Assembly (NCBI GenBank): GCA_036417435.1
Contig: CM070905.1
Coordinates: 25,335,592 to 25,399,591 of the forward strand
DNA: 64,000 nt
Source of the DNA: Inia geoffrensis
Taxonomy: Eukaryota; Chordata; Mammalia; Artiodactyla; Iniidae
Direction: 5' to 3'
The notes under the pieces were generated by a model. That model made no database searches, was not told the DNA's origin, and saw only the letters and a list, made by a program, of their open reading frames with translations. Made by a program: the position numbers and the translations under genes. Positions 25,026 through 36,124 of the stretch are shown piece by piece (the stretch's first letter is position 1; the number at the start of each line of letters is the position of its first letter).

Positions 25026-25395
25026 TTTTTAATTAATTTATTCTTATTTTTGGCTGTGTTGGGTCTTCATTGCTGCGAATGGGCTTTCTCTATTTGCAGC
25101 GAGTTGGGGCTACTCTTCATTGCAGTGTGTGGGCTTCTCGTTGTTGTGACTTCTCTTGTTGCGGAGCCCGGGCTCTAGGCGTGCAGGCTTAAGTAGCTGT
25201 GGCGTGTGGGCTCAGTACTTGTGGCACGGAGGCTCAGTAGGTGTGACTCGCAGGCTCTAGAGCACAGACTCAGTAGTTGTGGCTCACAGGCTTAGTTGCT
25301 CCGCGGCATGTGGGATTTTCCCAGACCAGGGCTCGAACCCGTGTCTCCTGCATTGGTAGATGGATTCTTAACCACTGCGTCATCAAGGAAGCCCC
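25026..25395 (-). mobile_element. CHR-2-like SINE, long form with internal repeats
   Basis: The minus-strand head GGGGCTTCCTTGATGACGCAG leads to an intact pol III B box (GGTTCGAGCCC), and the element ends in AGCCAAAAATAAG. The body contains diverged repeats of a unit seen on the plus strand as GGCTCAGTAGTTGTGGCTC (starts near 25209, 25231 and 25267). A perfect 13-bp TSD, ATGAATCATATTT, flanks it at 25013-25025 and 25396-25408. Confidence 0.93.
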
Positions 25396-25408
25396 ATGAA
25401 TCATATTT

Positions 25409-26609
25409 AATTTTATTTTCCTATTGAGTACTAAATTTTATTCGTATGAAATTATTTGACTGTTGAACAAATAGGAGATCTAGATATTTTTAAGTTATCA
25501 AAGTTAAGGGAAAAATCAGTACTGCTTTCCCCATTACATGAAAAAGATTTTAATAGTTAATTTTTATTGTACTCTTTTTCAATGAATACAGACCTGTGAA
25601 TAATATTTTTCAGAAAGGGTATATACGAGGATATCTTTTTTTATTTTGACATATGCTTCCAAGTTTGGGTGAGATGCAGCCTTCTTTGTATACATTCTGT
25701 ATATCCTTGCCTGTTAGTATTAAATATTAGAGAGATGAATAAAAAATAATAATTTTAAAAAGACATCAAGAGAGAGAAAGAAAGAAGGAAGGAAAGAAGA
25801 GAGAGAGGGGAAGAGGGCAGGAAGACAAGGAAAGAAAGGGTATGTTTATGATGTAGAGATACATCCACTCCTTTTCTAGGGGTGTTATAAATTAGGAAGA
25901 AGTAAAAATTATGAATGTTGCTTTAAAAAATATCACATTGGAATTTAGAGAGAAGTAAAGGAAGAGAAAAAATAGAACTTGCTAAAGAAATCAGTAAACA
26001 CCTTGTATTTCTCGATTTCCTTTTTAAAGACTCAAGATTGCCTTTTATCGTAACAGCTGCTGCTTTGGAGAAAAGAAAAATCCACCCACTCCTCAAGTCT
26101 CTATCTATTTGTAATTTCCCAGCTCCCTGGAGACTGGTGAATTGTGTGCATTTGTCCAGAGAAAGATTGCCCAGCTAAGTACTATGGTGGATTGCAGCCT
26201 GGGTAAACTTGAACTATCACAAGGCCTTCCCAATAACACACCTCTGTAAGTTCTCTCAGTGGTTCCAAGGCCCTTGTATCTTTCACACATGGTGACTGTC
26301 ACAGACTATAATAGTGTAATTTCATGGGCACGAACTGAAGGCTTGACAAAATCATTTACAACCTTCCTTATGCCTCCTTTTCCTTTTAGTACCATACCTG
26401 AACTGTGCCTCCCGGGTTACTGGTATTTGATTGCAGCAGAATTCCTACAGGATTAAAACCATTCATACTGATGAATACTTTATTGAATAAACATTTCAAC
26501 TTTGACCACTTAGTAAAGTTTAGAAAATAAAATCTATATTTACTTTATGTTAAAAGAATTACTTTCAAAATATGCCTCTTTGTTGCAAGGACCAATAAGT
26601 TAAAAATGA
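25409..26609. other. Intergenic, with GA-rich simple repeat
   Basis: No gene. A purine tract of GAAA, GGAA and GAGA units runs from 25768 to 25839 on the plus strand. Confidence 0.5.
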
Positions 26610-26870
26610 ATAATGCCTACTGTGACCATTTATTGACCGTGTGCCAAGAATTATGCAAAATGATCAAATATATTATCTCATTTATTGATTTATTCTTCAC
26701 AGTAACTTTGTAAAGTGCATGTCACCCACTTTATGGGTAAAAAAAATCTGAGGTTCACAGAGGTTAAGTAACTTCCTAAAACCTCCTACCTTTTAAGTGA
26801 CTGGTCTAAGAATTGGATTCACATCTTTTGACTCCAAAAGCCAGGTAATTTACATTCTCTCACAGCATAT
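26610..26870 (-). repeat. MIR SINE, nearly complete
   Basis: The plus strand reads as the reverse complement of MIR: CATTTATTGACCGTGTGCCA, ATTATCTCATTTATTG, TTCACAGAGGTTAAGTAACT and a final TTTTGACTCCAAAAGCC. The order and spacing fit the family well for an element of this age. Confidence 0.75.
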
Positions 26871-26889
26871 AATATTGATTATATGTTAA

Positions 26890-27217
26890 TTTTCTTTTGA
26901 GGTGGAGAAAAGTAAGATGACCCTAGAGAGTTAAACATTTTCCTTGAAGAAGTAGGGAGTAAGGTCATTTGCTTGGGAAGTGCAGCAAATTATGAAAAAA
27001 ACTTAAGGCCACCTCCATGAGAAGTGTCTTTGAGCATCTGTAAAAAGTTAATAATTGTGGTGAGAGCCCAAAGGAAAGTAGATGGCACAAATGTATAATG
27101 GTATAGTCACCAGAATCCTGTAGCTCTCAGTCAAGTCTGGACAGGGAAGAGGTAGAACACATGAACAACAGAGCTGACTCCAGAGACAAACACTTCTAGA
27201 GATTGGAAATGGAAAGC
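26890..27217 (-). repeat. Left arm of a ~328-bp inverted repeat
   Basis: Its reverse complement matches 28217-28545 with few gaps. Shared blocks include CCTTTGGGCTCTCACCACAA, ATTATTAAC, GTGGCCTTAAGT, CACTTCCCAAGC and GGAAAATGT. The two inner ends encode similar peptides: FHFQSLEVFVSGVSSVV here against FHFRSLELFVSRIRSVV in the right arm. I cannot name the family. It may be two copies of one interspersed repeat or a local inverted duplication. Confidence 0.8.
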
Positions 27218-28216
27218 AAATGGAAAATCTACAGTTAGCGCCTGGTTACGTCTACCTCTGACTCTCGGTGGCCATGATGCCCTTGCAAAGTAGCCAATGG
27301 AGACTACCCTGACAAGTCCTGACCTCCACCTCTGACCAGCAGAGGAACTCACCAGCACAGAGGCAGAGCTCATCATTGCAAATTCTTTTACCTGATTCAT
27401 GGCAGGTTGTGGAATTTCTGAATCAAAACCCAAAACCTCTGTGAATCAAATCTTTTCCCCTGTTCCAGACCTGATTCTGAAATTGTCAGGTATGAACACA
27501 TTTGGTCCCTGAAGAATGCATTTTTTTTAAACTTCCCTATATGGAGCAAGTTTAGCCTTTCCTCTGAAAAAATGAGAAAGTAGAAATAACTCACTGCAAT
27601 TCTGAAAGGCATCACTGTTCAAATTAAGAGATCTACTCAACTATGTTCTTTGGAAAGAGTTATTTCTAGAAATAGAAAACAGTTTTCAGATAATCATAAA
27701 TTTTTGTTCTCAGCATGGTTTCTATGTAAAGAGATGTTTCCATAAAATTCATTGGATATTAACCAAAAGAACTGCTAACTTAAGGTTTATTATTAATTTG
27801 ATTAAATAATTGCTTTGTGAATTTTAATTTTTATAAACATGTAGGTTGGTAATATATAATATGGGGTATAATATATAATATGGGGTAAATTTTTCAGATA
27901 TTCGATGTCACAATCTTTGAAGTAGAAGTAAAGGCTATATTGAAAATATGTAGAGAAAATTGTATGCAGAGACAGCATGGTTGTTGACCTGCTTTATTTT
28001 TCTCAGTTGTCTCTTTTTGAGAAAACCTGTTCACAGCTGTGTATCTCAGCCAAGTTTGACCTGCTCTTCCAGCATAAAGGAGGGCAACGGTTGGCTGTGT
28101 CTGTGAACTCTTTTACCCCTGCCACTCATGCCCCTGGACGGCTCACACTAATGGTACATGCAGACTCCTGTTTGTCCCACCAGCTTCCTAAGCCTGGGCC
28201 TGTCAGTCACGCTAAG
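27218..28216. other. Spacer between the inverted arms
   Basis: About 1 kb. It includes an exact two-unit tandem of TAATATATAATATGGGGTA at 27850-27887. The open frames that start in the spacer (27433 on minus, 27977 on plus) run into the arms. Outside the arms I see no similarity between them. Confidence 0.5.
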
Positions 28217-28545
28217 GCTTTCCATTTCCGGTCCCTAGAATTATTTGTCTCCAGGATCAGGTCTGTTGTTCTCACTTTAGACCTCTTCCCTGTCCAGAAT
28301 TGGATGAAAGCTATAGGATTCTGGTGACTACACCATTATGCATTTGTGCTGTCCACTTTCCTTTGGGCTCTCACCACAATTATTAACATTTTATACATGA
28401 CCAAAGACACCTTGGAAGTGGCCTTAAGTCTTTTTCGTAATCAGCTTCACTTCCCAAGCGAATGATCTCACTCCCTACTCGTTAAGGAAAATGTGTAGAC
28501 TCTCTAGGGTCTCCTGTAGTTACTTTTTTCCACCTCACAAAATTT
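28217..28545 (+). repeat. Right arm of the ~328-bp inverted repeat
   Basis: Plus-strand partner of 26890-27217. Its inner part lies in an open frame (27977-28327, 116 codons) ending QNWMKAIGFW. Its outer end is TTTTCCACCTCACAAAATTT, the complement of AATTTTCTTTTGAGGTGGAG at the left edge of the other arm. Confidence 0.8.
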
Positions 28546-28931
28546 TTAAAGAAACTATTATCTTTTTCCTGCTCCCCTTGACATGTTTATTGCCACTCTT
28601 CTTTGATGGAGGAGGAGCTCAGTGGCCTTGTTTGGAGAATAACCCCTGCACTCATGTTCATGATCCTTCCTCTTCTCTCTCATGCTTTCCTCTCTCAATT
28701 GCTGCCATTTCTTTAGTCTCTCCCTCTTCACTGATACTTTGTCTTCTGCCTACAAATGTTCTCAAACATTCTGTCTGTGCATGAGAGTAGAGTGATACTT
28801 TAAAACACCCTCAGGGAGAACGAAGTTTCTTGGCTTTTGAAGTTTCTGGGCACAGATGGAATAGAAGATGCATTAGAAGTCTTGGACCAGAGGGAGGAGG
28901 TGAGAACCAACGTTCCATAGGGGCATTTAAG
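28546..28931. other. Intergenic, no gene seen
   Basis: Pyrimidine-rich unique sequence with one open frame (28491-28784) of low-complexity composition, treated as chance. Confidence 0.4.
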
Positions 28932-28944
28932 AAGGGGTACTGCA

Positions 28945-29292
28945 TCTAGATTTTTTGATGATGGCCATTCTGACTGGTGTGAGATGATATCTCATTGTAG
29001 TTTTGATTTGCATTTCTCTGATGATTAATGATGTTGAGCATTCTTTCATGTGTTTGTTGGCAATCTGTACATCTTCTTTGGAGAAATGTCTATTTAGGTC
29101 TTCTGCCCATTCTTGGATTGGGTTGTTTGTTTTTTTGTTATTGAGCTGCATGAGCTGCTTGTAAATTTTGGAGATTAATCCTTTGTCAGTTGCTTCATTT
29201 GCAAATATTTTCTCCCATTCTGAGGGTTGTCTTTTGGTCTTGTTTATGGTTTCCTTTGCTGTGCAAAAGCTTTGATGTTTGATTAGGTCCCA
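28945..29292 (-). mobile_element. Inverted 5' part of a twin-primed L1
   Basis: This is L1 ORF2 C-terminal region on the minus strand. It matches about 21225-21570 of the large L1 and ends where the plus-strand part begins. L1 order is continuous: the inverted piece stops at AATGGCCATCATCAAAAAAT and the next piece starts at ACAATAAATGCTGGAGAGGG. That arrangement is the signature of twin priming during one insertion. The TSD is AAGGGGTACTGCA (28932-28944). Confidence 0.92.
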
Positions 29293-30110
29293 GAAACAAT
29301 AAATGCTGGAGAGGGTGTGGAGAAAAGGGAACCCTCTTGCACTGCTGGTGGGAATGTGAATTGGTACAGCCACTATGGAGAACAGTATGGAGGTTCCTTA
29401 AAAAACTACAAATAGAACTATCATATGACCCAGCAATCTTACTACTGGGCTTATACCCTGAGAAAACCATAATTCAAAAAGAGTCATGTACCAAAGTGTT
29501 CATTGCAGCTCTATTTACAATAGCCAGGAGATGGAAACAACCTAAGTGTCCATCATCGGATGAATGGATAAAGAACATGTGGAACATATATACAGTGGAA
29601 TATTACTCAGCCATAAAAAGAAATGAAATTGAGCTATTTGTAATGAGGTGGATGGACCTAGAGTCTGTCATACAGAGAGAAGTAAGTCAGAAAGAGAAGG
29701 ACAAATACTGTATGCTAACACATATATATGGAATTTAAGAAAAAAAAATGTCATGAAGAACCTAGGGGTAAGACAGGAATAAAGACATAGACCTACTAGA
29801 GAATGGACTTGAGGATATGGGGAGGGGGAGGGGTGAGCTGTGATGAAGTGAGAGAGTGGCATGGACACATGTACACTACCAAACGTAAGGTAGATAGCTA
29901 GTGGGAAGCAGCCGCGTAGCACAGGGAGATCAGCTCAGTGCTTTGTGACCACCTAGAGGGGTGGGATAGGGAGGGTGGGAGGGAGGGAGACACAAGAGAG
30001 GAGATATGGGGACGTATGTATATGTATAACTGATTCACTTTGTTATAAAGCAGAAACGAACACACCATTGTAAAGCAATTATACTCCAATAAAGATGTAA
30101 AAAAAAAAAG
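29293..30110 (+). mobile_element. 3' part of the same twin-primed L1
   Basis: This is the end of ORF2, the G-rich 3' UTR and AATAAAGATGT followed by an A run. It is followed by ten Gs and then TTACTGCA, giving a right TSD of about 30116-30126 with a G run longer than on the left. It matches 21580-22375 of the large L1 and appears less decayed. Confidence 0.93.
29337..29738 (+). pseudogene. L1 ORF2 C-terminal fragment, open for 133 codons
   Basis: The frame contains [15 protein letters not shown], the Cys-containing C-terminal part of L1 ORF2, and ends in LTHIYGI at the family stop position. It lacks the endonuclease and polymerase and starts at an internal Met. It is a 5'-truncated remnant, not a working gene. 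Confidence 0.9.
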
Positions 30111-30126
30111 GGGGGGGGGTTACTGC

Positions 30127-30686
30127 AAAACTGGGTAGGTCACATCATGAAGGCATGCTTTCTAGCAGCACTCACCTTCGGGACTCTGAGAGAATGACGT
30201 GGGCAGACACCACAGGGGAGTAATAGGTATTATAGAAAAACTGTAGTTATTACAAGCCTAACTGATCTCTTTCTAAATTTCAGTGCATTTCTGTAGAGAA
30301 ATAACTTATCTGTCAAATACACTTCTCTGGGTAACTTCTTTATAACTCCAGATAGTTATGGAAAATACTGCTGCCAACATGATTTTTAAATTAGGCCAAT
30401 TAGACTGAAAAGTCAGGAGTCTAAGACGGACTATATATAAGGAAGGAAAAAAAAACTGTTTTAAGAGATCAGGCTAGCCTTTTCGAAAGGAAAAATAAAT
30501 ACATTTATTAAATTCGAATGCCTAAATTTAAATGTTTCCTAATCTAATTCAATTGTATCACATAGATTATTATTAAACACCTACTGTGTGTCTAGGTATG
30601 CTAGAGAATGCAAATGTCTGGCTCAAAGTTAGCCTTCTTTAAGTGGATACTGTCATTATTGAATTACTTTTGCTAGTTTTCTGAGT
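30127..30686. other. Intergenic, no gene seen
   Basis: No gene. A weak MIR- or L2-like phrase (AACACCTACTGTGTGTCTAGG) lies near 30576. Confidence 0.4.
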
Positions 30687-30785
30687 TCCATAAGGTCAGG
30701 GGCTGTGCCTTTAACGGTTTGAAACCCCAGTCCTAGTGTAGACTAGAGTGTAGAAGACATTAAATAAGCAGTTGTTGAAGGGAAG
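30687..30785 (+). repeat. L2 3' end
   Basis: Reads TCCATAAGGTCAGGGGCTG, then AAACCCCAGTCCTAGTGTAG and a tail of the AATAAGCAGTTGTTGAA type, as in L2 3' ends. Confidence 0.6.
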
Positions 30786-31439
30786 AAAGACCACTAAGAT
30801 GACATATTCACTGGTACTCCATTCCCCCCATTACACACAGCTGATGGCAGTCACAGTTTGCTTCTAACGCACACCCCATGCACCATTACAATACTCATTT
30901 TGTTTTCACTTTGCTTACAATTCTGACTCCTCTTTGAAATTCTAAAGGTGAATATAGGGACTTTAACTTTTAATTTTTGTAATGTCTAATACATAATAAT
31001 AGCCATGGCCTCTTTGTAGAGATGGAAGTTAATCTGCCTTTGCTGCTCTGGTGAGACATTGTAGGTTCTTGACTATGGGAGGGTTGTGACATTAATAATG
31101 TTTGGGGAAGATTTATCAAGTAATTGTGTAGAAATGGATTGTTATGAAGAAAGACTGGTGATAGGACTGCCAGGTAGGCATGAGGTAACAAGGACCAAGG
31201 TCTTAGTGAGTGTTTTATTGACTTTTACAGTTGGTATGGCAGATATTGGGTATGGATGAAGCATATTGAGTAACGGGAGTCTTTGGAAATAAGGATCTGA
31301 GGAAAATGCACATAATACTTTTTACAGCCAGACTTAGAGTGGTTTGTACTCTGTCAGTTACTATTCATGTTAGTCTTTTCTTTAGTATGGAGTTTTAGAA
31401 AAGACAAAAGATCCTGTATCCTGAGAGAATGTTGACCTA
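30786..31439. other. Intergenic, no gene seen
   Basis: Ordinary unique sequence. Confidence 0.4.
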
Positions 31440-31965
31440 CTGTGATGATCAGTTTTATGTGTTAACTTGACTGGGTCACACAAGGAATCAATGTATTTGG
31501 TCAAACATTATTCTTGGTGTTTTTATGAGGGTATTTTTAGACTTACATTTAAATTAGTAGACTGAGTAAAGCAGATTGCCTTCCCCAATGTTGATGAGCC
31601 ATATCCAATCAGTTGAAGGTCTGACCTTCCCATGAGTCAGAGAGGATTTTTCCTGCCTGACTGCCTCTGAACTGGGACATTGGCTTTTACCTGCCTTAAG
31701 ACTTGAACTGAAATATTGACTCTTCCTGTATCTTGAGCCTGACAGCCTTTAAACTGGAAGTACACCAGTGGCTGTCTTGGGTCTACAGCTTGCTGACTTG
31801 GGACTTGTTGAACTCCATAATTATTGGCTCATAAGTGCATGAGCCAATTCCTTATAAATCTCTTTCAATATATATTGAAATGTATATATATATATATATA
31901 TATATACACATACACACACACACATCCTATTGGTTCTGTTTCTCTGGAGGGCCCTAACTAATCAC
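31440..31965 (+). repeat. Mammalian medium-reiteration repeat, plus orientation
   Basis: Starts GTGTTAACTTGACTGGGTCA and includes ATTTGGTCAAACATTATTC, GACTGAGTAAAGCAGATTGC and GAGCCAATTCCTTATAAATC. A (TA)n(CA)n tract follows at 31883-31925, then CCTATTGGTTCTGTTTCTC and GGGCCCTAACTAATCA. A second copy lies in reverse at 46690-47105. I recognise the family, but I am not certain of its name or of whether it is an LTR or a DNA element. Confidence 0.75.
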
Positions 31966-33339
31966 CTTCTTTATACATTTTCCCAGTGTAATAGGTGATA
32001 TCTCTCAGGTTCACATGGATAGTGAAACAAAAAGAAACAACACTTGATATCACTTGCATATTCTTTCTACTAAATATACTGTCAGTGACATTAAAATTAA
32101 TACGAACTCTTGCAATTTTGTGTTCCCTCCTATCTTAAAATAATGGACCTTTTATCTAAAATTCATTTCCTAGTGATATATTTAATGATTGCTTGGATCT
32201 TCTTTACTTGCATTAGGTTTTAGCAAACCAGACAACATGTAAAATAAGTAGTTTGAAGTTAACATAGTGAAATTTCCTAAAAGAAATGGGCCTTTGGTTA
32301 CTTACTGCCATTCCTAAATATGCCAAGATCTTTTTTTTTCTTTTTTTTATGATGAATACTTTCATCTTAAATGTGGAACACTTAAACATTTTGGAGCTCT
32401 CCCATATTTTCAGATAGTGAAACCTTAAAAGTTTTGTATGTTTCAATGGCTGTGAATTAAAATAACATTGATGATAAAATGCTGGTTTTATATATATACA
32501 TGTACATATACATACATATATACATATACACATACATTCATATATACATACATATGTATATATACATAACACAGGTGTGTCAACACATATATCTGTATGT
32601 ATTCTCCCTGTAAAGATTTCATGCATGCAAATATACTGAGGTGGAAATAAAGCATACTTTCAAAGAATGACTGATATAGCCAGTTTTCAATATTTAGCAA
32701 TTATGAAAACAACTACCACCACAATGACGATGATTATGATGATAAAACGTGCATATGGGATGGGCAAGTTTACACAAAAACAAGGAGATTGGCATCATGG
32801 CACATCATAGCTAATGATGTTGTGAATGTATTTATAAAGAAGAGCAAGTCAGCTTCTCTAGGTAGTTATCAGAGAAAATTGAGAAGACTGGAGGTTACTG
32901 TCTCAGGGTCTGTGTTAGAAGTATGAAGCAAACATGCAGTAAGAGGCTTGTAGATGACCAGAGAGCCTGATTTAGTTTTTTGTTGATGGTAACTAGGCAG
33001 GAGAGGTCCAGACCTTACTGGATTTGAGGAAGTGTTCATGAATTTCAGAGAAAACACAGGGGAGTTGGTAGTAGGGTTAATAGAGTGGAACTGCCTATGG
33101 TCTGTCATAATAGCCAATGTAAGAAATGGGCACTTGGATGTGCTGTGCTCAGAGGGCTTTTTCCTGACTCTTGTAATAAAAAAAATTTGACCTGGTTCAG
33201 ATGAGGGTCTCCAGATGGAAAACTGTTCTTTTATAGACTCTTATCTACAACCTCTCCTTGACATAGGCTCTTAAATGTCCAGTTAGCATCTCAAATTCAA
33301 GTTGTGCAAAAAAATTCTTGATGCTTTAAACACAAACTT
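31966..33339. other. AT-rich intergenic with microsatellite
   Basis: No gene. Contains a TA/CA/CATA simple repeat at 32487-32575, which gives rise to Tyr/Val/Cys-rich chance frames on the minus strand. Confidence 0.5.
32487..32575. repeat. (TACATA)-type microsatellite
   Basis: Interrupted TATA, CATACATA and TATACA units run through the stretch. Confidence 0.88.
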
Positions 33340-34260
33340 ATTCTATCCCAAGAGTTCCCATTTCAGTGAATTGTACCACATCTATCCTTTGATTCAGCTA
33401 AAAGCTGAGGACTCACCTTTTCTTCTTTAAATTTGTTTATTTTATTTATTTTTGGCTGTGTTGGTTCTTTGTTGCTGTGCATGGGCTTTCTCTAGTTGCG
33501 GTGAGTGGAGGCTACTCTTTGTTGTGGTGCACGGGCTTCTTGTTGCTGTGGCTTCTCTTGTTGCGGAGCACAGGCTCTAGGCATGCGGGCTTCTGTAGTT
33601 GTGGCATGAGGGCTCAGTAGTTGTGGCTCACGGGCTCTAGGTGTGCGGGCTCAGTAGTTGTGGCTCACGGGCTCTAGAGTGCAGGCTCAGTAGTTGTGGC
33701 ACACGGGCTTAGTTGCTCTGCAGCATGTGGGATCTTCCTGGAGCAGGGCTCGAACCCGTGTCCCCTGCATTGGCAGATGGATTCTTAACTCCTGCGCCAC
33801 CACGGAAGCCCGAGGACTCATCTTTAATTCCTCCTTTCCCTCCCTGCTGCTGCTACTACTACCATTGCTATCACTACGCCTACTACTATCACCACCACTA
33901 CTGCTGAAACAGCCCCATAACTAGTCTTCCTGCTTTCTTTTTCTACAAGGCATCCAGAGTAAGTTTTTAAAACTAGATCATGCCTGATTGAAACTCTTAA
34001 CTGATTTTCCAATATACTTGGGGAAAAAAATCTGAACTTGATCTCACTGGCATAGACCTTATCTGCCTTCTACTATATCTCATCCTTCCCATTCCCACCT
34101 GTTTGTTCCAACACCAATGACCTTTCTGTTCCTTGAACGTGCCAAGCCCTTTTCCAGCCTCACTACCCTTTGCACCTGCTGTTCTCCCTGCCTAGAATTC
34201 TCTTTTCCTGGTTTGTCACCTGCCACCTTTTCATTCTTCATGTCCTTATCACTTGCTATT
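33340..34260 (+). mobile_element. L2 LINE remnant split by a SINE
   Basis: Outside the SINE, the text follows the L2 3' coding region: TTTGATTCAGCTAAAAGCTG, then CCATAACTAGTCTTCCTGC, TTTGCACCTGCTGTTCTCCC and TGCCTAGAATTCTC. No open frame survives. An imperfect CTACTA/CACCAC simple repeat lies at 33840-33905. Confidence 0.65.
33421..33811 (-). mobile_element. CHR-2-like SINE with internal tandem units
   Basis: Minus-strand head GGGCTTCCGTGGTGGCGCAG, A box TGGCGCAGGAG and intact B box GGTTCGAGCCC. On the plus strand the body shows three tandem units beginning GGCTCAGTAGTTGTGGC at 33611, 33648 and 33684 (period 36-37 bp). TSD GAGGACTCACCTTT (33407-33420) and GAGGACTCATCTTT (33812-33825), one mismatch. 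Confidence 0.94.
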
Positions 34261-35906
34261 CTTCAACAGACAGCAGAAACCACTCCATTTATAGCAGGAA
34301 GGAATCTCACATGATAGATTAGTGCTTATAGTTTTTTGGGAAGGCTTGGGAAGAGCTCCAGATTGGACCTTCAAGGGTGAACCCAGAACTGGTCCATCAG
34401 CACTGCCTCATCAGGAAGTGGGGGGAATCAGGAAACCACTGTTCCAACTTCTGGCTTCAGGTTGTACCGCTGTCACCGTGCCACAGGCAGGGCATGGGAG
34501 ATGGGCTTGTCCAAAACATACCAGGAGATACAGGCAGCCTACTTATAGTGATCACTATCCTCTGGCAGACTCACTTCTTAGGTTGTCTCAGAGGGGTCCA
34601 GATTCCGTACCCTAGCCTACTTGGTTACTCTGTTTGCTTCTGTCATCTCCAATGGTGGGGATTACGTGGACTATAAGCCATTTTCTACTGCTGGTGGTAT
34701 TTCCAAGACTAAACAGAAGCATTTCTCACAAAACCTGACCATTTGAACTCAATTCTAGATCTTGTAATAATAAAAATCAAAAGCAAGACTGTAGTCTAAG
34801 CTTTCCAATACCGTTTTAAACAGGCTACTCAGAAGTCACTGGGAGAGTTTACTAGAAACACAGATTTATTTTTTTAATTCCTTCCTGGAAATAATGAAGT
34901 CCTTGGTGACGCTCAAGAATCTGTTCCTTATAAAAACCACCAGTGCCTCTGGTACATGGTTAGATTTGAGAACCAGGAGACTAGAAGTATCTTGAGGTCC
35001 CTTCCATATTTTGTATGATAATTCATAAATTCCTTTTACATATATAAGCAGTCGTATTAACTAAGATAAGAGCTATAAATGGGCCTGCAGTGTGAACTGA
35101 CAGGTCCACTGTGCTCCTATGGCTCTGCATTGCATGTGGTTGCAATTCAGGGCAGCCCAACCCAACACTCTGAGCCTGCAGCTGGGAGCAACTTTGACTA
35201 AACTGATTCCCATACTAGCTGACTCATTTCATTGCTTCCTGTTTCTCTTATTGTAGTTTAAAATGTTTGCCATGGAGAGCCTAGTGCACTGCCCAGTGCA
35301 TTGCAAGTGCTTAGTAATTACTAGTTATATATACATGTTTATTAAAAGAAGGAAGGGAGGGAGGGAGGAAGGGATGGAGAGAGGGAGGAAGCAAGTAATG
35401 GGACAATGTGGGAAATACAGCATAGAAACAAATTTACTGTTCTTAGGTCAGGATGGAATTTTGACTTAGGAACATAAACACTTAAAGTCTCTGGAGAAGA
35501 AGACAACATTGTTTTCTCCACTGTTCTATGACTATCAAAAAATTAAATTTTGTTGCACTGATTTTGTAGGCATCTGAGAGCTTAGGTAGCTGCTTTTTTT
35601 GGCTGAACATAACTTAAAAGTAAATAATAGACATTTTTATTTCATCAAATGTTGTGAGAATGGCCTTGGGCTGGGTGCACTCAACTGAGCCTGGAATTCT
35701 AGAGGCCCCTTTACCACGCTTATCAAATTATGTAATTTATTTCTCTCAACTCTTTAAACTCTAAAATATAGATTATGATAACTTTTTAATTATTGGATTC
35801 TTAAGAGAATCAATTGAGCTAACGAATGAGAACGTGGTAAGAAATATTTAAAAGTGAGCTCTAAAAAAGATTACTTGGCATTCTTGCAGAAATAGGTTTT
35901 CTTAAA
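34261..35906. other. Intergenic with GGAA-rich tract
   Basis: No gene. A GGAA/GGGA purine tract occupies 35341-35395. Several frames around 34322-34676 have no recognisable domain. Confidence 0.45.
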
Positions 35907-35918
35907 AATCAATCATTA

Positions 35919-36112
35919 GGGCTTCCCTGGTGGCGCAGTGGTTGAGAGTCTGCCTGCCGATGCAGGGGACAAGAGTTCGAGCCCCGGTCCGGGAAGATCC
36001 CACATGCCGTGGAGTGTGCCATGGCTGCCGGGCCTGCGCGTCTGGAGCCTGTGCTCCGCAACGGGAGAGGCCACAACAGTGAGAGGTCCATGCACCGTAA
36101 AAAAGAAAAAAG
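35919..36112 (+). mobile_element. CHR-1-like SINE with internal deletion
   Basis: Standard head GGGCTTCCCTGGTGGCGCAG and intact B box GTTCGAGCCCC. Compared with the copy at 47602, a short segment is missing after CCGTGGAGTG (near 36017). The tail is interrupted A. TSD AATCAATCATTA (35907-35918) and AATCTATCATTA (36113-36124), one mismatch. Confidence 0.94.
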
Positions 36113-36124
36113 AATCTATCATTA

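Noticed and set aside
32213..32700. Minus-strand frames rich in Tyr, Val and Cys
   Set aside because: Produced by the TACATA microsatellite at 32487-32575.
33421..33811. CRISPR-like repeat array from the 36-37 bp units
   Set aside because: Units are contiguous without unique spacers, lie inside a SINE and are in an animal genome.
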